Source: Siphonodentalium dalli (Eukaryota; Mollusca; Scaphopoda; Gadilida; Siphonodentaliidae). Taken from it: a DNA stretch of 64,000 nucleotides. The DNA lies in assembly GCA_032622095.1 (NCBI GenBank), contig CP136064.1:263043863-263107862 (forward strand). Reading direction: 5' to 3'. The notes beneath the pieces were generated by a model that did not search any database, was not told the DNA's origin, and saw nothing but the letters and a program-made list of their open reading frames with translations. The translations under genes and the position numbers were made by a program. Position 1 is the stretch's first letter; each line of letters begins with the position of its first letter. Of the stretch, positions 39,301 through 51,773 are shown in pieces.

Positions 39301-41447
39301 TTTATATGTATAACTTTAGTGGCTATATAGCTATGCAAATGGCAAATACATATACATGGATTGACCACTGTATTGCCTATGGTGAGACGAATAGGTATAC
39401 AAGAGGTTACCATGTGTTCATGTATGTAGTGAATATGTATACAGGTCGTGTGAGGTGTAGGAGTATACCTGGTGTGTTTGCATGGTTATTCACGGTTATA
39501 GGGCCATGCGTTGGTGTATGGGTAAACACAAGTGTGGCTGTATGGTAATGGATGAGGTGTATGCATATACAGCGAGTGGCACATTGCCATGTATGTGGTG
39601 TCAATGTATATATGGAGTGACTGCATGCTCATGTGTGATTTGTACTGGTGCACCTTTGGGTGACTATAGCTTTCCACAATAACTCAAGGATATGTTAATC
39701 GATAGAGGTAATATCAGAGTGTTCTCCACATTAATTGCGTCTTATATGCAATGTGATGAAACGGTTTTCCTGACAAAATAGTTAATCAATTTTGATGCTT
39801 GTGGGCCAGAGTAGCCACATAATATGATACCTTTCAATTCAGTTCAACGTTCTGTCCGTTTCCGTTCAAAACATGGACATTATCCCAAAAGAGGTGTTCG
39901 GCAAAACCCATAATGCATCACTTAAAATGAATTTGTCGTGCCTCATAAGGTGCTGGGACGACCAGAATATAAGATTTAATTATCAGTTGATTAAGTAGCA
40001 TGTTTAATAAACAAGTGAGTTACAATTTGCCACCATTTCGGAACAGCAGAGAATAATGTTCGGAATATAATTTTTTTACCAAATTTTGTTGCCATTTTGC
40101 AAGTCATCTTGAGTAATATTGTCGAAAACACCACACTATGACACATTTAATGCATATCAAAATAAAAAGAACCTTTGATACCAAAGATAGTTCCATTTTA
40201 CTTTTTTTTTAAATGGTCCAAACATGAAAAATTATTTTTTGCCGAGTTTGATGCTGTTTGTGATAGAAAAATCCCATAATTCTGGTAATTTCAGAATAGT
40301 AAATAGTAAAAATTAAACAAGGTGCATAAGAAATGTTGGAATTCAATGTATATAAGACAGAATATTCAATTGTGTGCATCACCACAACTTGTAATCGGTT
40401 GCATGGCACGCTGGGATAATAATTACCATTTTCCATATTTTGGCCGCCATTTTGACAGCCATTTTAAGCCAAAGTGACAATTTTGGTACCATTGAGTTCG
40501 AATATCAATAAGATATAGAATGCATCACTTACATTGCACAGTTCTTCCCACTTCTTGGTGAAATATGAATAGAAACCCAATGGGGATCTTTTGTGGAATG
40601 TTATACCGCGTTTTGTAATATCGAATTTTTGAGTGATCGGAAGGGGTGTGGACCCAACGAACAGCATATTTCGTTGCTCCAATGGTCAGTTAACATGATA
40701 AATACAAAATAAAGTCACAATTCTCAACCAGTTCCAAACCACAGAAACTTATCTTAAAGATATTATTAAAAAACGTAAAATGTTCACTTCCGGTCGCCAT
40801 TTTGGCGGCCATCTTGGACGGGGAGTTCCAATTTTGACACATAAAGGTGGCGCTATGTCTTAGCTTCACAAAAATATATACATGTGTATACATATGACAA
40901 GATGTTCTCACAAAAATTGCATCAAACTGACTTATATGAAAATGGCAGCCATCTTGGACGCCATCTTGAATTACAAAAAATGCTCAAAGCGGATTTTAGC
41001 GGATTTTAGATATGTTATAGAGGAGAGCTTCCTCTTCAAAATGGCATAAAAACCAACTTAGTCCGAATTTTTTCTAGGTTAACCCTAAAATTTGAGTTTA
41101 TCGACCAGACTATTAAGACAGTTCCCCAATTGCGTTTTTTTTTTATTTCGCGACGTTTAGTTCTGCGAATGATTCCGCTAACATCATGTGGGCCGATGAA
41201 GCTGTATGTGTCGGAACTGTTGGAGGAAACGCAGCTGATGGAAAGTATCTGGAATAAACAACGCGAACTATACAAGGACCAAAACAAGAAAAAGGCGAAT
41301 ATGTGCGAATATGTGCGAATATGCAGCGGGCGACATAGCTAGCTATGACATATTAATTATGGCGACCAATTGTCACCAATCCCCACCATAATAAATTTTC
41401 ACACCTACTATGCCATCGCTACTGTGGTACGTGTGTCCGCAGCCATT
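36336..41447. mobile_element. Long inverted repeat (foldback-like) with tandem-repeat core
   Basis: The left arm (about 36336-38037) and right arm (about 39757-41447) are inverted copies. Left 'aatggctgcggacacacgta' mirrors right 'tacgtgtgtccgcagccatt'; left 'ccaagatggcggccaaaatg' mirrors right 'cattttggcggccatcttgg'; left 'ttcattttgaggaatgcaat' mirrors a right segment near 39915. Arms differ by substitutions, and a non-homologous stretch replaces 36460-36700 opposite 41110-41320. The core is a degenerate tandem repeat. No transposase is recognised. It sits in the CTLD2 intron. Confidence 0.8.
38040..39660. repeat. Degenerate ~50-60-bp tandem repeat core of the inverted repeat
   Basis: Many diverged units follow the pattern 'agtgactgtatggtcat', 'ggtgggg', 'tgtatatgtatac'. 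TA runs occur at about 38763-38785 and 39165-39186. Units are diverged, so the array appears old compared with the 27- and 49-bp arrays. Confidence 0.75.
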
Positions 41448-43818
41448 GTATTTATTTAAGGTATTGCTGAATGTTCGTTGCTCAAAATGATAAAATTGTC
41501 GAAATACAGACTAGTAATACTAATAATACAGGTAGTGTCTGGTAAGGTGATTCAGCGATGGTACTGGATGGTACCAGTATTACTTATACAGATAAAACAC
41601 AGGTCAATGGTCGATGCCAAAATTTACTAACTCGACTCACCTTTTATGAGAAAATGACGATATATGTAATATAGCAAATAGAACCAGCTTCTAAAATTCA
41701 TGTGATAGCGCACCCGATCCGCAGATATAGATACTTAGTGATGATATTTTTTTTGCCATCTATACTGATCTATAGCTAATTAATTGTGCACCATGTACGC
41801 CCATATTTTGTCCTACTCACAAATGTTTCTTAAATTTTAAATTCATATTTTAAAACACGGATAATAACCTGATTACTTTAAGTTGTCGCTTAATATGCAA
41901 AGTTGTTCAGACTCAGATAATTATGAATTTTTGTTCCATATTGGCATATTTTATATATATATTGTTATTAATGTTGGATCACGTTGATAACGTCACTAAA
42001 GTATACTACATTCCGTTCCATTGTAGCCGTATGTATCACAACTACAAGTATATACATGTATCCTAATATCTTCCCATATATTTTATTCTTATTTCGCCCA
42101 AAGGGAGATATTAATACTGAGTTATTGTGCAGTCACGTGTCAATTTTATCCACATGGGACACGCGGTTACCAATACACGTATGAGTAAATGTTAGCCCAA
42201 AATTACCATTGATTTCTTTGTTATCATATGGAATCGTATTACACCAGCCCCGAATCGCATCAAACCAGCCCACTATATATTGACAGATGTCAATTGTGGT
42301 CCGACGATTTGCAGATCCCTTTGCTAAGTTCCGGTACAATGGGTGAAATAGAGTGATTTAACGAGGGAACGGGTGTGCATATGTCAATTGATAATGAGTA
42401 ACGACACGATAATCGATAATAGGTTTGTTCTATCAATTATGTGCGCCTATGTCACTTGGCGCGAAATAAACATAGGGTCCGACCATTTTGCGGTAGGTCC
42501 TCATTTCCGGAAGTCCCTCGCGCATGTTTATATGCATTAAATAAGGTGTTATACTAAAGTTATTGGTATATAATACACATATTAGGTATGTATATCTCTG
42601 TTAAAAGGTGTAATATACCATTCATAATTTTATACGTGTTCTTGGTAACCATTTGAAGAGTATTTTAAAGTATGTCTATGACTTGAAATGAAGTAGATAT
42701 TGATACGATATTTTGTACATGGACGGCGGGTAGCGGCGTGTCCACGATGAGAAGAAGGAAATAGTTTATTAAAAGTAGAATATTTAATATTATTACTGAC
42801 CTTTAGTAATGGAAATTGGCTGATAACAAATCTGAATTAAAACACTAAACTCAACACCATAATTATAGCAACTTTAGTGTTATATTACACCAACAATAAC
42901 ACGACATGTCGCATCGTACCGTTAAGAACAAATAATATGTAGCGAACTACCGCCGACTACATTCGCAACGAAACAAGGACGAATCTACCACCAAAGCGCA
43001 TGCAATTAACCCTCGGTGTGCTGCCATCACAGAATATGTTTGTCGCGAATGAAGCTAACAGCCAGGACCGCACCTGAGGCGTCTTGGTGATTTTATAGTA
43101 GCCAGAACAGTGTCTGGTCTCATGAAAACCCACACACGAACGAACTGGGGCCGAGGGCAGAAGTGCCACTATTGACTCCTAACTTGCCAGAATTGCAATA
43201 TTGTGCCTGCAAATAATATGGCTTGTAGACCCTATGGGCCGGGTGCTAATATTAATTGCAATTGATATATATATATTGATGATTGCACGTGTCATGGATT
43301 ATCTCTTCCTAAATACGTTTTATATAGTTTCCTAACATAACAATATGTAAATAAAAATAATAACTATAGGTCGAAGACACCTGTTCAAAAACGCTTATAT
43401 CAATTAATGTTGATTTTATATCAATATGTTCTTATATAATGCGATAATCAATTGGGACCGTTTCTGCGTTTCTATGTTTTAGAAAATTAAACTATCAGGA
43501 AATATCAAATAGGGCTAGAGTTCTCCCGCTTGCTTTGCTCCGTATGTTTCGGCGTGCCGTAACGTGTCCCAAATTGATTGTATGCATTATGCCAGAAAAT
43601 TCGAAATAAACTCAATATCCATTAATAGAAGCGTTTCCAGACAAAGGTTTTCGATTTGTATTTATTATTTTATACACTGGATTGACGGAAACAATATATA
43701 ACTTGTTATACGAAGAGATGTACCATATTTAATCCCCTCTCTTGTGCCTTTATTAAGAAGAAACATTTATTCTGATGGTCTGTTCTACTCAAATAGCTGC
43801 TTTCTGTTCGCATTTTAG
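41448..43818. other. Intron sequence, little recognised
   Basis: About 2.4 kb without a supported exon. 'atattaatactgagttattg' near 42108 matches 30283. Small ORFs (42133-42339 minus, 42957-43169 minus) show no domain. Confidence 0.35.
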
Positions 43819-43824
43819 TTACAG

Positions 43825-44046
43825 GTGACGTTCTTCTTGGTCTCATTGTCCAATACGACAGTGATAGTACCAAAACGTGGGTTTGGGATTACCTTAACGG
43901 ACACAGTAGAGAAATCAGTGGTTCTCCTCGATGGGAGCCTCCATATCCATCTAACATACACGAGTGTGCTTACACGGACAGTACATTCAGGACATGGGCG
44001 AGCGTGGGGTGCCCGAAACAGAAACCGAACATCATATGCGAAGCAG
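43825..44046 (+). CDS. CTLD exon (C-terminal half), CTLD2
   Basis: Encodes 'DVLLGLIVQYD' (WIGL-type core), 'TKTWVWDYLNGH', 'PRWEPPYPSNIHECAY' and 'RTWASVGCPKQKPNIICEA', the second half of a C-type lectin-like domain with the C-terminal Cys pair. The acceptor is 'ttagttacag' and the donor 'gaagcag|gtgagc', phase 1 at both ends. A second in-frame acceptor, 'cattttag' at 43811-43818, would add two residues. The EPN position reads EPP and the WND position reads 'WAS', so a canonical calcium site is lacking. It joins 32172-32366 on one side and 47295-47479 on the other. Confidence 0.85.
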
Positions 44047-44416
44047 GTGAGCAATTCTCTCATAGAATAAGAACAATTATGTGTGTTATGTTACAGTACA
44101 TATAATTATGTTAATTTTACTAAAGTAGTAAAGTGTCCTTAGAGGCAGCCGGTTTGAATTATTTTCAACCCCTTTTATATGTAGTTTCAACTGAGGAATC
44201 AATCGAGGATGAAATGAATCAGGCTCAACTAGCATATGTTTGGTGGGGTGTTGCTGTGCCGCAACTGTGGCATTTTACGTGTTAACCCCATCTATCCTAG
44301 TTATTGTTGTGTCTGATTCAAAATATTCATATCATGTCAATATTTGGGCTATATTGTCGGCCCCGAACTTTTAATAAAAGTTCATTCACAATATCAGCCG
44401 TGTGTAATCATTTACA
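44047..44416. other. Intron sequence, nothing recognised
   Basis: No supported feature. Confidence 0.35.
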
Positions 44417-45850
44417 TGATACCAAACTGTGGAAGTTATCATCCGCTTATCAGGATGATACCAAATTTGGGGAAGCTATCAACCGCTGATCAGGATGATA
44501 CCAAATGTGGAGAAGCTATCAACCGCTGATCATGGGACATAAATTCACAACAAATGTGTGGAAGTTATCAACCACTGATCAGGATGATACCAAATGTGTG
44601 GAAGTTATCAAACCACTGATCAGGATGATACCAAATCAGTGGAAGTTATCAAACCACTGATCAGGATGATACCAATTGTGTGGAAGTTATCAAACCACTG
44701 ATCAGGATGATACCAATTGTGTGGAAGTTATCAAACCACTGATCAGGATGATACCAAATGTGTGGAAGTTATCAAACCACTGATCAGGAGGATACCAAAT
44801 GTGTGGAAGTTATCAAACCACTGATCAGGATGATACCAAATGTGTGGAAGTTATCAACCGCTGATCAGGATGATACCAAATGTGGGGAAGCTATCAACCG
44901 CTGATCATGGGCATAAATTCACAATAAATGTGTGGAAGTTATCAACCACTGGTCAGGATGATACCAAATGTGTGGAAGTTATCAACCACTGATCAGGATG
45001 ATACCAAATGTGTGGAAGTTATCAACCACTGATCAGGATGATACCAACTGTGTGGAAGTTATCAAACCACTGATCAGGATGATACCAAATGTGTGGAAGT
45101 TATCAACCACTGATCAGGATGATACCAAATGTGTGGAAGTTATCAACCACTGATCAGGATGATACCAAATGTGTGGAAGTTATCAACCACTGATCAGGAT
45201 TATACCAAATGTGTGGAAGTTATCAACCACTGATCAGGATGATACCAAATGTGTGGAAGTTATCAAACCACTGATCAGGTTGATACCAAATGTGTGGAAT
45301 TTATCAACCACTGATCAGGATGATACCAAATGTGTGGAAGTTATCAACCACTGATCAGGATGATACCAAATGTGGGGAAGCTATCAACCGCTGATCATGG
45401 GCATAAATTCACAATAAATGTGTGGAAGTTATCAACCACTGGTCAGGATGATACCAAATCTGTGGAAGTTATCAACCACTGATCAGGATGATACCAAATG
45501 TGTGGAAGTTATCAACCACTGATCAGGATGATACCAACTGTGTGGAAGTTATCAAACCACTGATCAGGATGATACCAAATGTGTGGAAGTTATCAACCAC
45601 TGATCAGGATGATACCAAATGTGTGGAAGTTATCAACCACTGATCAGGATGATACCAAATGTGTGGAAGTTATCAACCACTGATCAGGATTATACCAAAT
45701 GTGTGGAAGTTATCAACCACTGATCAGGATGATACCAAATGTGTGGAAGTTATCAAACCACTGATCAGGTTGATACCAAATGTGTGGAATTTATCAACCA
45801 CTGATCAGGATGATACCAAATGTGTGGAAGTTATCAACCACTGATCAGGT
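44417..45850 (+). repeat. 40-bp minisatellite with ~490-bp higher-order repeat
   Basis: About 35 units of 'gtgtggaagttatcaaccac' plus 'tgatcaggatgataccaaat', 40-41 bp apart. A variant unit with 'ctatcaaccgctgatcatgg' and 'gcataaattcacaataaatg' recurs at 44888 and 45378 (490 bp apart) and, slightly different, at 44514. Each unit contains TGATCA. Confidence 0.95.
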
Positions 45851-45981
45851 GACATAAATTCACAAGATATGTACGGACATCCTGGATCAATTAATCATTT
45901 GTCAGTCACAATTACAAGCAATATTGTCACCATAGCGATAGCATCATCATCATCATCGTATTGACATTTATCTTCGATGTC

Positions 45982-46430
45982 TTAACCCTTTCAGTGCCAG
46001 GGGCCGATCTCATCGGCCCTAATTTACGGTCTGTAAAATCGGCCATAAAAAACATAATTATTATTTTATTTTTTTTTGCTTTTTGGATTGAATTGTTTTT
46101 GGGTATGCTTAAGCATGCTATAGCGAATTTAAAAACAAACTGGTTAAAACCTTAGGGGCATGTTATAACTCAAAACTATCACCAAGTATTCATAGTAATA
46201 ATTTTGATGCCCATGAAAAACGTGAGATTCCCTGGCAAATAAGTATGTTAAAGAATATAAGAAAACATTATTAAAATTGTAAAAAATTGTAAAAAATAAT
46301 AACAAATGATGAAAAATTGTTAGGCCAATGCATTCTCTTATATATGCGAGGCGGCCTATGGTCGACTCGCACATATAAGAGAATGCATTGGCACAGGGTA
46401 TATGGGTTGACCTGGCACTCAAAGGGTTAA
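45982..46430. mobile_element. MITE type A, copy 3
   Basis: Ends 'TTAACCCTTTCAGTGCCAGG' and 'CCTGGCACTCAAAGGGTTAA'. The interior shares 'ccttaggggcatgttataac' with 27363-27382. A palindromic module lies at 46323-46392, near the right end. Confidence 0.85.
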
Positions 46431-47203
46431 ATTCTAATTTTCTAATATTAATCTTATGGGTGGGATCATGGTATAAATAAAATAAACACGTAGTGTTTCT
46501 GAATACCAAATTTACATCAATAATATAGATATTAGATGTTATTAAATGCTCTGATTAAGTTTACAGCATAGCTTCGTAAAAAGGGAATACATCTTAAAAC
46601 ATGACATTTGTCATGTATTTTCCCCTCTACAAGCTGATGCGGTTGCACAAAACGTAGTACCTTTCGGGTATGTGTGCCTTTTGTAAATATAACAAAATAT
46701 AATGTCTATATATGTATAATGAGTCTCTGCTACAGAGTTTTGGTCAAGTTTATCATGTATTATCGCTTATTGCTCTCTCTTGATATACATATTATAGAGG
46801 GAATTTCGTGTGTCTCTGATTATAGGTTTCTCTTATAATCGTGAATCATTCATCTGATCATAATTCGAGCTGTTGTGTGCTCTTATTCTAGCTAATAAAT
46901 TTTGTACAAAGCGTAAATTTCATTCAATTTTGCTAATTTTTGCAGCCATTTCGGGACAGTCATTCTACATATATGTTTTACGAACATACAATTGCTTGTG
47001 TATATTTCAATTTATTACTAATTTGATACTAATTGGCGCACCTACTGCAGAAATTCAGCTTTTTCTGATAGAACGGCCATCATGGACGCCTTGATGAATT
47101 GTGAATTTTCCCCAAGATGGATTTTTGATATATTCTGCAGTCATTTCCGCGTCGAATGACATCAGGATCACTTCAGTAATAATTTCTTCCGGGTCCGATG
47201 TTA
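46431..47203. other. Intron sequence, nothing recognised
   Basis: No supported feature before the 54-bp duplication. Confidence 0.35.
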
Positions 47204-47311
47204 AATCTACCAGACTAATATGCGAGTGCTTGCCTTTCAGCGCCGTGCCCCGTTCTAAATCGACCAGACTAATATGCGAGTGCTTGCCTTTCAGCGCCAT
47301 GCCCCGTTCGT
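47204..47311 (+). repeat. 54-bp tandem duplication that copies a splice acceptor
   Basis: Two 54-bp copies (starting near 47204 and 47258) each contain 'gcgagtgcttgcctttcag' followed by 'cgcc.tgccccgtt'. The second copy's AG at 47293-47294 is the acceptor proposed for the CTLD3 first exon; the first copy's AG ends at 47240. Confidence 0.9.
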
Positions 47312-47479
47312 CTGAGCAGCGCATTCACATGTCAAGACGGAAATATGAACATCCTGCCGGTCAACTCAACTGCAAGCGACGCGAGCGCTTACTGTGTCAA
47401 TGAGAACCGAGCACACCTGTCCGCCATACATGGCATTCGTGATATGACGACGTATTTAAAAGTGATGAATAACACTAAC
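47295..47479 (+). CDS. CTLD exon (N-terminal part), CTLD3
   Basis: Encodes 'PCPVRLSSAFTCQDGNMN' then 'SDASAYCVNENRAHLSAIHG' and 'YLKVMNNTN', the N-terminal part of a C-type lectin-like domain (A..C...nraHLsaI). The acceptor 'cttgcctttcag' is pyrimidine-rich and gives phase 1, matching the end of CTLD2. The donor 'actaac|gtgagt' is phase 0, which fits the next exon at 53311. The first Cys pair fits a long-form CTLD. N-glycosylation sequons NST and NNT are present. Confidence 0.8.
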
Positions 47480-50124
47480 GTGAGTATATAATATATAGAG
47501 AGAACACAACGCGCATCCTAAGTAAGAATCGTTTCAATCTCTACCAGATCGCAGCAGTCATACTTAATTTCTGACTCTGTCCCCGTAGTCCGTGGGCCAA
47601 GCAAGATTGTTTTCAAATTGGCTGCACCCCCCTCCAACAAAGGTTTCTATATATCAAATTAAAGATAATCATATGGCGCATCAGAGTGGAGTGCCAAGAG
47701 TATTGCTGTGAAAATGTGATATGGGCGTTGACTTAACCCCACCCCCTAAAATATAACTTTTGCAGAAAAACGATGTATGTAGTTTACACTTAGAATGCTG
47801 CATGTCAAGTTGGGTTTAGAAGCATACACTGAAACAGTATAGAGAGTGATGAAGGGAATTATAAAAAACGGTGTCTGAACGTGATCTAAGATTAAAATTT
47901 GAAGAAAAAAAATGTGAAAAATGAGACATTTTACTAATTTATGTAAAACTTACAACATTGTGATTAAATTTTGATAGGCTATGGTATAGCCTCACCATAA
48001 CACTGGTCTATAATTAGTAAGTTCATAAAACCTCATACGATCACCCTTCTGGCAACTATTTCGTATATTTTACGGCTGGGTACTAGTCTGTTGTTTTCTA
48101 TATATTTAGCGCGCGTGTTTTCCAGCCAAAATGGCTAAACAGATCGCCCAAATATCAAATGTTCTATGTGTTTTGAGATCAATTCCCGTACTAAAACGTA
48201 ATGACATAATGGAGAATTACAGCGGTAGTTTTGCAAATGTTTGTCGATTTTCGCAATTAATCTACTCGTCAAAATTGTAGCAAATTAGAACTCTTGTGTT
48301 TGATTTGCCATGCGTGTTGTCTCTCAGCTTACTATAGTCGTCATTTTTACTCCCTTGTATGCATACTTGGGGAAAATGGGGCGGCCTTTACCAGGTAGCC
48401 ACAAATAATTGCACATTCTCAAACTGTTATATATATACAGCATAATAGAACACAATAATGACGCCATATGTAACATGCAGCCCCCCCCCCCCCCCGATAC
48501 TCCAATAAATGGGCACATGCAGGGCGGACCAATGACAGTGTCTGCACGATAATTCAAATCCACAAGGGACACCAAACATAACAAGTCAGTATGAAATAAT
48601 AATACTATGTTAGATAAATGTAACCTAGGAATATGCTCAATCGTTGACTGTGTAAGTATATATACGTCTGGTGTAATAAGAACTCGTATGAGTGTTACCG
48701 ACTAGCTAATTCGTTGTCTCGACTTCTATCATCCTCACTATCCTCTCATCGATATCCGTGACCCGATATTGAAAAGTATGCATGGTAGACATTGGTACAC
48801 TCGTCCTATATTCAAGTCTAGTCATGTTCGGTGCCATTCTCTATCAGAGTTATCTATCTTACCGATATTCACCTCTGTCACAGCAACGACTTTTACAACG
48901 ATTCTTGTAAATTCAGTGAAAGTCACGTACAGCAAGGTTTGGACAACTACAATACAGACTGATCATGCACAATGTACCTGAATCGTGTCCATACAAACCG
49001 GTCCATACATCACGAGATTCCCAAATAATTTTGTTAATTTTTTAATTTATTTGCGTGAGACAATTTTGACTGACAACACCGTAGTATTAGCAACCACAAT
49101 TCGCCGCATGCGTGTTGTTGCTTTTCATGTTTAGGCGTGAATGACGATTAATTTTGACAATACCATGAAAGAGAATTTCGACCTGATCTGCCGCGGCATA
49201 TAAAATATAGGGGTTAAAATCACGTGACTTCCGGTTATGTATTTTTCTCGGATTGATATCCCATCTGGGAGCAATTGATCGCCCACAGAAATTGTTAAAG
49301 TACGGAATCGGAAGTGGATCAACGGGATGAATATGAAATTGACAACTTCACCGTTTCCGAAGAATTCCTATGCGATTTAGGCCTATAAATTGGCTTCATT
49401 TTGACCAATTTCGTTGGTTAGCTGAAAGAAAACTAGCGAAGACGTCATGACATGGTCCATGACGTCATTTGGTTTTGTGGGCCAGAATCCAGACAAGGTT
49501 GCACTTGTTATGTGGTCTCCACCAGGAACACTGATTTCACACCACTCGACTAGACATTATTATACATACAGATACGCTTCAATTACTATAACAAGGGACA
49601 CCGTATGGGCTCTATCAGCACCGCCTGTATGTTGAAATTGTTGTGATAGTTCGATTTTCCAACATATATTTAGTTTGAATATACAAAAAATCGAATATGT
49701 TACTACTTTCGCCGTTTCTGTAAAATCTTCAAACGGAAATTTAGATGGAAATTTCCAACCGAGGGTGTTGCGTTGGAAATTGCCAAAAGATGGAATCTTG
49801 AAGTAGGCCTATCAGTTTGACAATTCCGAGGCAAGGCTGGTGTGCAAATTTGATTTCCCAAAGTTTGGGACTTTTGATCTGTTTCAAGGGTGTGTAGTTG
49901 AAATTTCTAACGTGGAGAACCCACAACTGAAGACACACAGCCATGTCCCCGCATGACTTTAACCGAAAGAAAACCATATAAGGTTTGCAAATGTTTGAAT
50001 ACTTCTCAATCTGGACAACGCCGGGAACCATCTGGACTCCTCGACCTTTGACCTATTAGGCGCGGTTACGGATACCAACGAGGTTTGCCCAATAGCCGGT
50101 TAACGTCCTAGTGATATATATGTG
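47480..50124. other. Intron sequence with a poly-C tract
   Basis: About 2.6 kb with no supported exon. There is a run of about 15 C at 48481-48495. The phrase 'ggaaatttccaac.gaggg' near 49746 resembles 61285-61300, a possible dispersed repeat. An ORF at 49447-49635 was considered as a decayed CTLD exon and rejected. Confidence 0.4.
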
Positions 50125-50290
50125 TGTCATATACACAATGTGTTTGTATCAATTCATGTATCGCGACGAGGCTAGTTATCGCGGCCATAAAGCGACGCGG
50201 TCGCCGAGTCGCTATATGGCCACGAAAACTAGCCGAGTCGCGATAGGCCTACATGAATCGTTACGAACACATTGTGTATATAACACATTT
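50125..50290. mobile_element. Foldback hairpin element
   Basis: Arms 'tatacacaatgtgtttgt' and 'acgaacacattgtgtata' are inverted, with inner arms 'catgtatcgcgacgaggcta' and 'tagccgagtcgcgataggcc'. It is probably a small MITE. Confidence 0.7.
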
Positions 50291-50940
50291 ATCTCCCATT
50301 GGTGTGACAGAATCCACCGCACAAATAATATGTTTGGAGTTTCTTATATGCCAAAACTGTTAAATTTGTGTCCGACGATTAGCTTTCTTGAATAAATTCT
50401 CCCAACATGCAAAGGTATCTGTGTCACGCGATTAGCTCGGTTTACTAAATTCTCACAACCCGCAAGTTTACCCGAATATGCCTAACGGAAAATCGTATTC
50501 AATGGACACAATCTCTTACACCTGCATGTTTTATATAATTTATAATAAAACTGAACAAATACATATTAGTTACTTTGTGATATGTTATACCATAATACAC
50601 ATGAGGGTAGGCAATCAAATAATGTTAAAACCTTGGAACTATTTGTTTATTGTACGCAAGAATATACGTTGGAATGTCGTTTTGATTTTTCACGCGATTA
50701 TTGTGACGTCAGTTCATTCATGATTTCGAACCAGTCAACGACGTCACGAGCGCCTTGTATCGCAACTGCCGTAACGATACAGGTGTTTTTATCGCCAATT
50801 CATTATCGCCAATTGTATCAAGGAATTTCGTAGGAAAATGGTGGATAATTGGTTCTTATATCATAGACACCACAAAAATCTCGGGAAAATAAGCTAGTTA
50901 AACAGACCTATACCACATATACTAAAATTACACCTATCAA
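50291..50940. other. Intron sequence, nothing recognised
   Basis: No supported feature. Confidence 0.35.
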
Positions 50941-51345
50941 AAGACCAGTACTGGAATTGATTGAAAGTTTGTCATCGTTGTGGTCTGGAATCTCATCCAA
51001 GAGCCTCGATTCTCATCCACCACCCCATTTGGCTGGGGTTCCGGACCATAGGGATGGTTATCATTCGATCGCTTCTTGGCTTTTTGGCTCGAGTCCGTGC
51101 TGTGAGATACGTCCCCGACGATGGTCAGTCCATCGGACGGGACTTCCACGGTGTGGGTTCGCAGCCTGAGGAGGACGAGTGGTCGTGACTGACTGACGGA
51201 CTTCCGCTTTAGCGGGGACTGACCCCGACAGGCAATTTGACCATCTCGTAAGGGTGGGTCACCTCTTTCGGGGTGCTCCAGCCGATATGAGTGGTCCGCA
51301 ATAGCCCCGGGTTTAAAAAAATAAATAAAAATAAATAAAAATTGT
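50941..51345 (+). mobile_element. SINE- or LINE-tail-like retroposon with A-rich tail
   Basis: A GC-rich block, unlike its AT-rich surroundings, ends in 'agccccgggtttaaaaaaat' and an (AAAT)n-like tail, the layout of a retroposon inserted on the plus strand. It contains 'gactgactgacggacttccg' and 'ggggactgaccccgac'. The 158-codon ORF on the minus strand across it is judged incidental. Family not identified. Confidence 0.45.
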
Positions 51346-51429
51346 CCTTCTTTCAACTCTTTCTCTGATTCTGGATAATATATCATCTGGTTGACTATTG
51401 AAATTATTTGCACAAATTCTCCACCAAAT

Positions 51430-51650
51430 TAAATTTTCACTTTCCCAGTTACTAAGAAAAGTTAGTCATTATGGCTCAATAACGCTAGCGTATTAGTCAT
51501 TGTGACTAAGCTACGAATCAGTCATCATGAATAAGACTGTAAATTACTCGGAATGACTAAGAAAAGTTAGTTGAGTTACGGACAAAAATATGACTAATAA
51601 CTCTTAGTCATAATGACTAAGGTTTTTGTTCTCAGTGTAAATACTAACTT
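51430..51650. repeat. Recurring 'tagtcattgtgactaa' motif region
   Basis: Several copies of 'agttagtcat', 'tagtcattgtgactaag' and 'gactaa', in both orientations. The same motif occurs in the duplicated segments near 2180-2290 and 14970-15080. Confidence 0.45.
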
Positions 51651-51773
51651 TTGGAAGCTAATGATTGGAAAATGCGGCGCCTGTGCAAATTAGTGCAATC
51701 TAATGGGTAATTTATTATTGGGGGTTTTGGGGGATGAGCCCAGGGAGGATTTGGAAGGGGCGTAGCCCCTCCC

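Noticed and set aside
41130-41342. 70-codon ORF in the right arm of the long inverted repeat
   Set aside because: It has no recognised transposase or other domain and is absent from the left arm; too short to support a call.
47101-47403. 100-codon ORF across the 54-bp duplication
   Set aside because: It is a different frame from the CTLD3 exon and is explained by a 54-bp (18-codon) duplication.
49447-49635. Possible decayed or alternative CTLD middle exon ('FGFVGQNPDKVALVMWSPPG')
   Set aside because: It loosely resembles the 53311 exon and lies in the right intron, but no phase-0 acceptor precedes it and the key WSDG motif is altered.
50937-51413. 158-codon minus-strand ORF
   Set aside because: It lies across a retroposon-like block whose A-rich tail points to the plus strand; no domain is seen.
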